Below, one piece after another: positions 6,485 through 12,964 of a stretch of 15,221 nucleotides of DNA. The notes under the pieces are model-generated. The model had not been told where the DNA came from. It ran no database searches and saw nothing but the letters and a program-made list of their open reading frames with translations. Within the stretch, counting starts at the first letter, position 1. Each line of letters begins with the position of its first letter. This DNA comes from a bacterium (GTDB lineage: Bacteria; JAMCPX01): assembly GCA_021792615.1 (NCBI GenBank), contig JAJYUJ010000048.1:1-15221 (forward strand), given 5' to 3'. A program made the position numbers and the translations under genes.

Positions 6485-7507
6485 TCAGTAGGACTTTAAT
6501 CCTTTGGACGAGTAATTCTTTTCATAATACTTCATGTACTCACCGGATTTAATCCTGTCCCACCATGCCCGGTTTCCCGCATACCAGTCTATCGTTGTCT
6601 TCAACCCGCTGTCGAGAGATGTCCGGGAAGACCACCCGAGGGTGTTCATGATCTTTGAAGGATCAATAGCGTACCTTCTGTCATGACCCGGCCTGTCTTT
6701 GATATAGGTTATGAGTGATTCGGGTTTGTTCATCAGTTTTACAACAGTCTTTATCAAGGATATATTGGTTTCTTCATACCCTGCTCCGATATTGTAAACC
6801 TCCCCTTCTTTACCTTTATGAAGAACCCTGTCTATTGCCTCTGCATTATCCATAACATAGATCCAGTCCCGTATATTCAATCCGTCTCCGTAGATGGGGA
6901 CCGGCTTATTCTCAAAAAGGTTCGTGATTGCAAGAGGAAGCAGTTTCTCCGGGAACTGGTATGGTCCGTAATTGTTCGATGTTCTTGTTATCAGAACAGG
7001 CATATTGAACGTCTCGTGATAGGAAAGCGCTATCATATCTGCGGATGCCTTACTCGCGGAATAAGGGCTGTTGGGGTGCAGGCACGTTGTTTCCGTAAAC
7101 CTGCCGGCCGCACCGAGGGATCCGTACACCTCATCCGTCGAGATCTGAACAAACCGCGAAACATGCTTTTCCTTTGCGACATCGAGCAGCGTCTGCGTGC
7201 CCAGCACATTGGTTTTTACGAATGCTGCCGGTTCAAGTATGCTCCTGTCTACATGGGACTCGGCTGCAAAATTTATCACAGCATCGATCCCCGTATCCAT
7301 GATATCGCCGGCAAGCTTTGCATCGGCTATATCTCCTTTGATGAAGGAATAATGGGTGTTGCCGTCTATGGATTTCAGATTTTCGAGGTTTCCCGCATAC
7401 GTGAGTTTATCCAGATTGATAATATCATAATCCTTGTGGTGATCCAGCATATAGAGTATGAAATTTGAGCCGATAAATCCGGCCCCGCCGGTAACGAGGA
7501 GTTTCAT
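6485..7507 (-). CDS. rmlB: dTDP-glucose 4,6-dehydratase
   Basis: The 340-residue extended SDR converts dTDP-glucose to dTDP-4-keto-6-deoxyglucose with tightly bound NAD. Motifs are TGGAGFIG (6-13), NLDKLTYAGNLENL (31-44), NFAAESHVDRSI (79-90), the catalytic STDEVYGSL (123-131, with Asp125 and Glu126), YSASKA (149-154, Tyr149/Lys153), RTSNNYGPYQFPEKLLP and GDGLNIRDWIYV. The start overlaps the rmlC stop by one base (TAATG), and a ribosome site (AAAGGA) lies just upstream. It supplies the substrate for RmlC. Confidence 0.96.
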   Translation of the reverse strand: MKLLVTGGAGFIGSNFILYMLDHHKDYDIINLDKLTYAGNLENLKSIDGNTHYSFIKGDIADAKLAGDIMDTGIDAVINFAAESHVDRSILEPAAFVKTNVLGTQTLLDVAKEKHVSRFVQISTDEVYGSLGAAGRFTETTCLHPNSPYSASKASADMIALSYHETFNMPVLITRTSNNYGPYQFPEKLLPLAITNLFENKPVPIYGDGLNIRDWIYVMDNAEAIDRVLHKGKEGEVYNIGAGYEETNISLIKTVVKLMNKPESLITYIKDRPGHDRRYAIDPSKIMNTLGWSSRTSLDSGLKTTIDWYAGNRAWWDRIKSGEYMKYYEKNYSSKGLKSY

Positions 7508-7962
7508 TACCCGTCCTTTCTTGACCAGTCATAAGGTATATCGTTTTTGTGAGGGTCTATCCTGTATTCGTCGGGTTGCTTATAATTAAATATGTTGGTC
7601 GGTATATTGATGACCATCGCCTCTGTTTCACTGATGCATTTGAATCCGTGATAAACCATTTCGGGTATGGAAACAAGAATGGGGTTGTGTTCGCCCACGA
7701 AAAACTGATTTACCTCTCCCCTGGTTTTTGAACCTTCCCGGTCATCGTAGAGGACAATCTTCATCATGCCTTTCACTACACTCATATTGTCCGTTTGATG
7801 CTTATGGTAATGCCATGCTTTTACAACACCGGGGTATGCTGTTGTCATATAGACTTGTCCGAATTTTGTAAACATTTCTTCATCCGAGCGCAGTATCTCC
7901 ATCAATCTGCCGCGTTCATCGGATATTACCTTTAAGTTTTTAACCTTGACACCGTCTATCAT
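7507..7962 (-). CDS. rmlC: dTDP-4-dehydrorhamnose 3,5-epimerase-like cupin, short form
   Basis: The 151-residue cupin is about 30 residues shorter than classic RmlC. It keeps the family layout: DERGRLMEIL (15-24), AWHYHK (49-54, where classic enzymes have RGLHYQ, so His51 aligns with the catalytic His), VVKGMMKIVLYDDR (62-75), IPEMVYHGF (99-107) and a tail with Tyr127 and DP at 136-137. The C-terminal segment that in classic enzymes carries the Asp of the His-Asp pair appears absent. By position between rmlA and rmlB it should do the epimerisation of dTDP-4-keto-6-deoxyglucose. A related sugar isomerase or 3-epimerase activity cannot be excluded. The ribosome site GGAG (7975-7972) supports the ATG at 7962; an out-of-frame ATG sits 4 nt upstream. 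Confidence 0.82.
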   Translation of the reverse strand: MIDGVKVKNLKVISDERGRLMEILRSDEEMFTKFGQVYMTTAYPGVVKAWHYHKHQTDNMSVVKGMMKIVLYDDREGSKTRGEVNQFFVGEHNPILVSIPEMVYHGFKCISETEAMVINIPTNIFNYKQPDEYRIDPHKNDIPYDWSRKDG

Positions 7963-8107
7963 ACATTCGTGCTCCTTTTTTACGATTTAACTTGTACCAA
8001 ACTGCGGTCTTATCACAGGTGCTCTCTTATCCCCTCCCCTTGTTGCATCCCGTCATGGGAGGGGCGGTAATGCGGTAATCGGGATCAACCTTGTATCCCA
8101 TCTGCCC
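7963..8107 (-). other. rmlA-rmlC spacer with GC-rich inverted repeat and possible 24-aa ORF
   Basis: The spacer contains a perfect 8-bp inverted repeat, CCCCTCCC (8031-8038) and GGGAGGGG (8057-8064), with an 18-nt loop. Next to it is a tandem duplication of GCGGTAAT (8064-8071 and 8072-8079). No T-run follows on the minus strand, so it is not a classic terminator. It may be a processing or stability element inside the operon. A 24-codon ORF (8101-8027, MGYKVDPDYRITAPPM...) starts just after the rmlA stop with a nearby AGGGC; coding status is doubtful. Confidence 0.45.
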
Positions 8108-9172
8108 TTATGGCAGTCCGACCTTACTGTTGTCACCGAGCAGCAGCCTGTAGACCTTTGGCTTTTCATTGAGTTTCTTTACCTCAACATTCCTTCCAAC
8201 AAGACTGTCCTCGATCTTAATGCCGACATCCTCTATAAGACAATTCTCAAGGATGATGCTGTGTTCGATTTCGCTGTTGATAACCTGGGTGCCGGATGAT
8301 ATAGAGGTAAACGGACCGATGTATGAATTGATAATCTGCGCACCGCTGCCAATTGCCGCGGGCCCTCTGATAGTAGAATTTTTGACAATTGCGCCCTCTT
8401 CGATGACAACCTTGAACTCCACACGGGAATTCGCGTCAACTTCACCCTTGATATCTGTTTCATTGAGATCGAGCATCATCCTGTTTGCTTCGAGCATATC
8501 CTCAAGCTTACCGGTGTCCTTCCACCATCCTGTCACGATGTGCGGCAGGACCTTGAAATTGTTGTCGATAAGCCATTGGATTGCATCCGTGATTTCAAGC
8601 TCTCCCCTTTTTGAGGGCTTTATGGATCTGACCGCCGTATGGATGTTTTTATCGAACATATAAACACCCACCAGAGCAAGATCGCTTTGGGGCTTTTTAG
8701 GCTTTTCTTCAAGCCTTATCACCCTCGAATCCTCGAGCTCGGCAACTCCGAACTGATTGGGGTTTTTAACATGGGCAAGCAGTATCTGGGAATTCGGAGA
8801 TTGCTGTTTGAACTGTTCGACAAGTTTCGTAATACCGCTCTTGATTAGGTTATCCCCGAGATACATAACAAATGATTCGTCCTGGAGGAAGTCCCTGGCG
8901 ATGAGAACCGCATGGGCAAGGCCAAGGGGCTCGTTCTGTTGTATGTAGGTGATCTTTACACCAAATCTTCTGCCGTCAGTTACGGCATTCCTGACCTCTT
9001 CAGCAGTGTCTCCGACAATGATGCCGATATCCTGAATACCAGCATCCCGTATAGCCTCTATGGCATAAAAGAGTATCGGCTTATTCGCAACCGGAATGAG
9101 CTGTTTTGCACCCGTATGAGTAATGGGTCTCAGACGCGTCCCCTTGCCGCCGCTCAGTATAAGCGCCTTCAT
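8108..9172 (-). CDS. rmlA: Glucose-1-phosphate thymidylyltransferase, long type
   Basis: The 354-residue enzyme joins glucose-1-phosphate and dTTP to give dTDP-glucose. The N-terminal nucleotidyltransferase domain shows GGKGTRLRP (8-16), KQLIPVANKP (23-32), YLGDN (104-108, metal-binding Asp), EEKP (155-158), ELEITD (191-196) and WWKDTG (216-221). After about residue 245 there is a left-handed beta-helix region with hexapeptide-like turns (AIVKNSTIRGPAAIGSG, then further turns). This matches the ~355-aa long RmlA type seen in archaea, actinobacteria and some anaerobes, not the ~290-aa enterobacterial form. The ATG overlaps the stop of the upstream lipoprotein gene (TAATG), so the two are co-translated. 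Confidence 0.94.
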   Translation of the reverse strand: MKALILSGGKGTRLRPITHTGAKQLIPVANKPILFYAIEAIRDAGIQDIGIIVGDTAEEVRNAVTDGRRFGVKITYIQQNEPLGLAHAVLIARDFLQDESFVMYLGDNLIKSGITKLVEQFKQQSPNSQILLAHVKNPNQFGVAELEDSRVIRLEEKPKKPQSDLALVGVYMFDKNIHTAVRSIKPSKRGELEITDAIQWLIDNNFKVLPHIVTGWWKDTGKLEDMLEANRMMLDLNETDIKGEVDANSRVEFKVVIEEGAIVKNSTIRGPAAIGSGAQIINSYIGPFTSISSGTQVINSEIEHSIILENCLIEDVGIKIEDSLVGRNVEVKKLNEKPKVYRLLLGDNSKVGLP

Positions 9173-9840
9173 TATCTGAAAAAATCCTTTATTCTATCAA
9201 AGAATGTCGGGCTGCCGCTGTAAACAGCCCTCAACTCCATTTCTTTTGCCTGACTTTTTAAGAAGACATTCATCGGAACATCCCAGGAAACATCCCTGCC
9301 CTTTATATTGCCGTTGGCAGAGATGATGTCGGTTGGAAAACTAACATCAAGTTTTATACCATAATTGGAAAGAGAACCTTTGAGTACATTTTCATAATTC
9401 ATTTGAGGCTTTGAATCCGGTTCCTGTTTCTTATTCATAGAGTTGATTAAAGAGATTATCAATTCCTTGTTCTTGTCAAGTTTTTTTATGCTGAATTGTA
9501 TCGTACTCAACTTTAAATTGTTGATATTTTTAAACCCTACCCTGCCCTCAATGATATAATAGCCCTTATCCGTGTATATTTTTACGTGCTTAACTTTTAC
9601 GCCTTCGAGACCTGCAAATTGATCGTTGAAATCCTTTGCCGTCAAAGGGAATTGAATGCCCGTTTGTGCCATAGCATTGCGAAGACCGGTTTGATCTTTC
9701 ATAAGTGCCTCTGGTATATAGTAAGCAAGATGCATACTTCCCGATCCGTTCAGTTTGAGTACTACATCTTCTTTGACATTGATGCAGCCTGCTATGAATA
9801 CCAAGCCCATTAAAGCAATATACCCGATATATTTTCGCAT
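9172..9840 (-). CDS. LppM-like (DUF3153-like) lipoprotein
   Basis: The 222-residue product has a lipoprotein signal peptide, MRKYIGYIALMGLVFIAGC, with the lipobox IAGC and lipidated Cys19. Ile at +2 is compatible with outer-membrane sorting. The mature part begins with INVKEDVVLKLNGSGSMHLAYYIP and ends with NGNIKGRDVSWDVPMNVF followed by MELRAVYSG. This beta-rich layout resembles LppM/DUF3153 proteins, though the similarity is weak and from memory. The C-terminus (PTFFDRIKDFFR) lacks the usual transmembrane helix. It heads the operon and overlaps rmlA by one base, suggesting a role in envelope polysaccharide biology. Specific function is unknown. Confidence 0.78.
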   Translation of the reverse strand: MRKYIGYIALMGLVFIAGCINVKEDVVLKLNGSGSMHLAYYIPEALMKDQTGLRNAMAQTGIQFPLTAKDFNDQFAGLEGVKVKHVKIYTDKGYYIIEGRVGFKNINNLKLSTIQFSIKKLDKNKELIISLINSMNKKQEPDSKPQMNYENVLKGSLSNYGIKLDVSFPTDIISANGNIKGRDVSWDVPMNVFLKSQAKEMELRAVYSGSPTFFDRIKDFFR

Positions 9841-9847
9841 GCGTTTC

Positions 9848-9876
9848 TTTTTACAGAAATTTATGGTTTATGTCAA
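9848..9876 (-). promoter_or_regulatory. Promoter of the lipoprotein-rml operon, possibly leaderless
   Basis: A perfect minus-strand -35 TTGACA (9876-9871), a 17-bp spacer and TAAAAA (9853-9848) repeat the architecture of the promoter at 3084-3112. The -10 box ends 7 bp before the ATG at 9840, so transcription would begin at or within a base or two of the start codon. No good ribosome site is present upstream of the ATG. Confidence 0.5.
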
Positions 9877-10013
9877 ATGAACTCACGGATTAAGCCAAAT
9901 AATGCATTTGCAATATAACGAAGTTTGCGTAATGAGCGATAACCCAGCGTCAAACAAAGGTATTCTTCGAAAATCCGATAAGGAAACCATATTGCATTTT
10001 TCGGCTTAAACAT
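9873..10013 (-). CDS. Candidate 46-aa small protein, unknown
   Basis: An ATG at 10013 opens 46 codons ending TGA at 9875-9873. The product starts MFKPKNAIWFPYR and ends ANALFGLIREFI. It is basic and aromatic, with a Leu/Arg-rich middle (GYRSLRKLRYIANALFGL) that could form an amphipathic helix. The amino-acid mix looks protein-like rather than random, and the frame is open about 15 codons further upstream, back to a TGA. A weak GGA is the only ribosome site. The same bases form a long nested hairpin, so it may instead be structured RNA or the eroded end of a larger gene. I know of no matching family. Confidence 0.35.
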   Translation of the reverse strand: MFKPKNAIWFPYRIFEEYLCLTLGYRSLRKLRYIANALFGLIREFI

Positions 10014-10018
10014 TTCCG
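9886..10018. repeat. Long imperfect inverted repeat / nested hairpin
   Basis: Complementary blocks occur in nested order: CGGA (9886-9889) with TCCG (10015-10018); the 16-mer at 9891-9906 (starts TAAGCC) with that at 9993-10008 (ends GGCTTA), 15 of 16 pairs counting one G-U on the minus RNA; TGCAATAT (9909-9916) with ATATTGCA (9989-9996), which competes with the previous pair; CGAAG (9919-9923) with CTTCG (9965-9969); GTTTG (9923-9927) with CAAAC (9951-9955). It could be a regulatory RNA or a small palindromic element. Confidence 0.45.
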
Positions 10019-10151
10019 AAAAACCGTTACAAATAAAACATACTGTGTGCTTTCACCCACTAAAAAAGATATTTGCAATTATTCAACAAACATGCGCTAA
10101 CGAGTTAATTATGTTCAATAATTACGGGCTTTTTAAAAATTTAAAGGTATC

Positions 10152-10177
10152 AAAAGGGTTGGTATACCAACCCTTTT
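10152..10177 (-). terminator. Intrinsic terminator after ppdK (perfect palindrome)
   Basis: A perfect 26-bp palindrome with half-site AAAAGGGTTGGTA lies 17 nt after the ppdK stop. Its RNA forms a stable stem with a minimal loop and ends in UUUU. Because it is symmetrical it could act on both strands, but no plus-strand gene is in range. It separates ppdK from the lipoprotein-rml operon. Confidence 0.8.
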
Positions 10178-10193
10178 GCGCCTTTTCACCCAC

Positions 10194-12956
10194 TTATTTT
10201 TTGTGCTTTGTTGCCGCAGCACTTAATACTGCTTGTGCAGCAGCCAGCCTTGCAACAGGAATTCTGTAGGGAGAACAGCTTACGTAGGTCAGGCCCGTGT
10301 CGTGACAGAAGTGTATGGTTTGTGGATCCCCGCCATGTTCACCGCAAATACCAAGTTTTATGTCTGGTCTTGTTTTCCTGCCTTTTTCAACTGCTATTTT
10401 TACAAGGCCGCCGACCCCTTTGACATCAATGGTTGCAAACGGATCGAACGACAATATGTTCTGAGGTTTTATCATAACATGATATCCGCACACCTCACAC
10501 ACACCGTCCTTGTTCAGCCGTCCGCCGCATACGGGACAATGTTCCGAATACGATCTATAGAAGCTTATAAATCTTCCGGCATCATCCCTGGAAAAGCCAT
10601 AGGTCGTCTGGGTAAGATCGTTTGTTCCAAAGGAGAAAAACTCCGCCTCACCGGCGATCTCATCCGCAGTTATGGCCGCCCTTGGCAGCTCTATCATCGT
10701 TCCAACCAGGAATTTTATCTTCTTATTCTTTTGTTTCATCACCTCATTGGCTGTTTCGATCACAATGGCTTTTTGCGCATGCATCTCTTCGACCATGCTA
10801 ATGACCGGAAGCATGATCTCCGGATAGACCTTGATATCCTGATTCAGAAGGTCACAGGCGGCCTCTATGATTGCCCTGACCTGCATCCGGGTTATATCCG
10901 GCATTATAATGCCGAGCCGCGCCCCCCGTAAGCCGAGCATAGGATTGAATTCGTGCAGTTCTTCTACCCGGGCAAGGAGCTTCTTTTTCTCCGCTATGAC
11001 CGCCGGGTTTCCCCCCTGCAGTTCAAGCTTTGTAATTTCAACCATCAATTCTTCCCTCTTTGGAAGGAACTCATGGAGCGGCGGATCCAGCAGCCTTATG
11101 GTAACCGGCAAGCCCTGCATCTCCTTTAAAATGCCGGCAAAATCCTGCCTCTGCATAACAAGGAGCATGTCCAGAAACTTGAGCCTTTCTTCCCTTGTTT
11201 CCGCAAGGATCATTTTCTGCATAATGCCTATCCTGTCCTCTGCAAAAAACATGTGTTCTGTCCTGCACAATCCGACACCCTGCGCACCGAATGCCCTTGC
11301 CCTGCTCGCATCCCTTGGTGTATCGGCATTCGCCCGTACGCCGAGCTTTCTGATGTTGTCGGCCCAGGTCATAATGGTTTTGAAATCTCCGGTAAGATCC
11401 GGATCGACAAACGGGACCTTCCCTATGATTACCTCGCCCGTTGTTCCGTTGATCGATAGGTAATCACCCTCTTTCAATAATTTGTCCCCAACCTTTACAG
11501 AATGCGTTTTTGCATCTATCTCAAGCATCTCGCATCCCACGATAGCCGGCTTGCCATATTGCCGCGCAACGACTGCCGCGTGTGAGGTCATACCGCCCCT
11601 CCTGGTCAAAATACCTTTTGAAGCGTCCATGCCATGGATGTCATCCGGGGATGTCTCTTCTCTCAAAAGTACGACTGCCTGACCTTTCTGGGCCCACTCG
11701 ACGGCCTTATTCGCTTCAAATACAATCATGCCGGAAGCTGCACCGGGAGATGCTGCAAGGCCCTTTGCAATCACATCGTATTTCGCCTTTGGATCGAATA
11801 CCGGGTGAAGGAGCTGCTCAACCTTATCGGGTTCAATCCTTGCTATTGCCTGTTCTTTGGTAATCAGTCTTTCTTTTACCAGATCCACTGCAATCTTCAG
11901 AGCAGCCTGGGGGGTCCTTTTGCCTGTCCTCGTCTGAAGCATGTAGAGCTTTTCATTCTCGATGGTAAACTCAAAGTCCTGAACATCCCGGTAGTGCTTC
12001 TCGAGCCTCGTCGTGATGTCTCTCAACTGTCTGAAAACAACGGGCATCTCTTTCCCAAGTTCTGATATGGGTTTTGGGGTCCTTATGCCTGCCACGACAT
12101 CTTCGCCCTGAGCATTGGTGAGATACTCTCCGTAAAACATCTTTTCTCCTGTTGCAGGGTTACGGGTAAATCCTACGCCAGTTGCGGATTTGTCCCCCGT
12201 ATTGCCGAACACCATGGTCTGGACATTCACTGCCGTACCCAGGGTTTCGGGAATATTGTTCTGCTTTCTATAGTATATCGCCCTGTCATTGTTCCATGAT
12301 TTAAAGACCGCTTCTATTGCCATAAACAATTGCTGATAAGGGTCCTGCGGAAATTCTATCTTTGCCTTTGACTTGATAATGCTCTTAAAATCCTCTACCA
12401 CGGATTTTAATGCTGCCGGAGGAACGGACGTATCATCCTTTGCATTGTATTTCTTTTTATACCCTTCGAAGACCTCTTCGAAAACCTTTTTACCCATATT
12501 CAGGACGACATCACCGAACATATACATGAACCGCCGGTAGCTGTCATAGGCAAATCTTTGATTGCCGGTCTTATCTGCAAGACCTGCAACGGTCTGATCG
12601 TTCAGTCCGAGGTTCAGTATCGTATCCATCATACCCGGCATGGAAAACTTCGCACCGGATCGGACAGATACAAGCAAGGGGTTATCTTTATTGCCGAACC
12701 CTTTCCCGGTAACGGTTTCCAGTCTCTTGATCGATTTTTTTACCTCCTCCCGTAAATCCGAAGGAACTTTCATGCCTTTCTTGAAATATTCGAGACAAAC
12801 CGTTGTCGGAATGGTAAAGCCCGGCGGTACGGGTATACCTGCCCTTGTCATTTCGGCAAGCCCGGCTCCTTTACCGCCAAGCAGGTCCTTCATATCGCCC
12901 TTGCCGTCAGCCTTCCCTTTTGCAAAGAAGTATATCCGCTTTATCTTTTGTGCCAT
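10194..12956 (-). CDS. ppdK: Pyruvate, phosphate dikinase with zinc-ribbon-like insert
   Basis: The 920-residue enzyme interconverts pyruvate, ATP and Pi with PEP, AMP and PPi. The N-terminal ATP-grasp domain spans about 20-380 (DLLGGKGAGLAEM, 24-36; SVRSGAKFSMPGMMDTILNLG, 97-117). The swivelling phosphohistidine domain has GGMTSHAAVVARQYGKPAIVG (454-474), with His459 and the regulatory-type Thr457. The C-terminal TIM-barrel PEP/pyruvate domain (~525-910) shows GLCRTEHMFF, LLDPPLHEF, GTMIELPRA, FSFGTNDLTQTTYGFSRDD and CGEHGGDP with the catalytic Cys871. The family is usually ~875 aa. The excess is largely an insertion around 800-837 with Cys807, 810, 820 and 823 (CPVC...CEVC), like a zinc ribbon. 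The gene starts 8 nt after glyS, and its G-rich ribosome site abuts the glyS stop. Confidence 0.96.
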   Translation of the reverse strand: MAQKIKRIYFFAKGKADGKGDMKDLLGGKGAGLAEMTRAGIPVPPGFTIPTTVCLEYFKKGMKVPSDLREEVKKSIKRLETVTGKGFGNKDNPLLVSVRSGAKFSMPGMMDTILNLGLNDQTVAGLADKTGNQRFAYDSYRRFMYMFGDVVLNMGKKVFEEVFEGYKKKYNAKDDTSVPPAALKSVVEDFKSIIKSKAKIEFPQDPYQQLFMAIEAVFKSWNNDRAIYYRKQNNIPETLGTAVNVQTMVFGNTGDKSATGVGFTRNPATGEKMFYGEYLTNAQGEDVVAGIRTPKPISELGKEMPVVFRQLRDITTRLEKHYRDVQDFEFTIENEKLYMLQTRTGKRTPQAALKIAVDLVKERLITKEQAIARIEPDKVEQLLHPVFDPKAKYDVIAKGLAASPGAASGMIVFEANKAVEWAQKGQAVVLLREETSPDDIHGMDASKGILTRRGGMTSHAAVVARQYGKPAIVGCEMLEIDAKTHSVKVGDKLLKEGDYLSINGTTGEVIIGKVPFVDPDLTGDFKTIMTWADNIRKLGVRANADTPRDASRARAFGAQGVGLCRTEHMFFAEDRIGIMQKMILAETREERLKFLDMLLVMQRQDFAGILKEMQGLPVTIRLLDPPLHEFLPKREELMVEITKLELQGGNPAVIAEKKKLLARVEELHEFNPMLGLRGARLGIIMPDITRMQVRAIIEAACDLLNQDIKVYPEIMLPVISMVEEMHAQKAIVIETANEVMKQKNKKIKFLVGTMIELPRAAITADEIAGEAEFFSFGTNDLTQTTYGFSRDDAGRFISFYRSYSEHCPVCGGRLNKDGVCEVCGYHVMIKPQNILSFDPFATIDVKGVGGLVKIAVEKGRKTRPDIKLGICGEHGGDPQTIHFCHDTGLTYVSCSPYRIPVARLAAAQAVLSAAATKHKK

Positions 12957-12964
12957 AAAACCCC

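Noticed and set aside
8102-8116. CTGCC/GGCAG hairpin across the rmlA stop codon
   Set aside because: A 5-bp stem without a T-run is too weak to call a terminator or attenuator.
9886-10018. Insertion-sequence ends
   Set aside because: No transposase and no target-site duplication is visible; the arms are nested RNA-like blocks rather than uniform terminal repeats.
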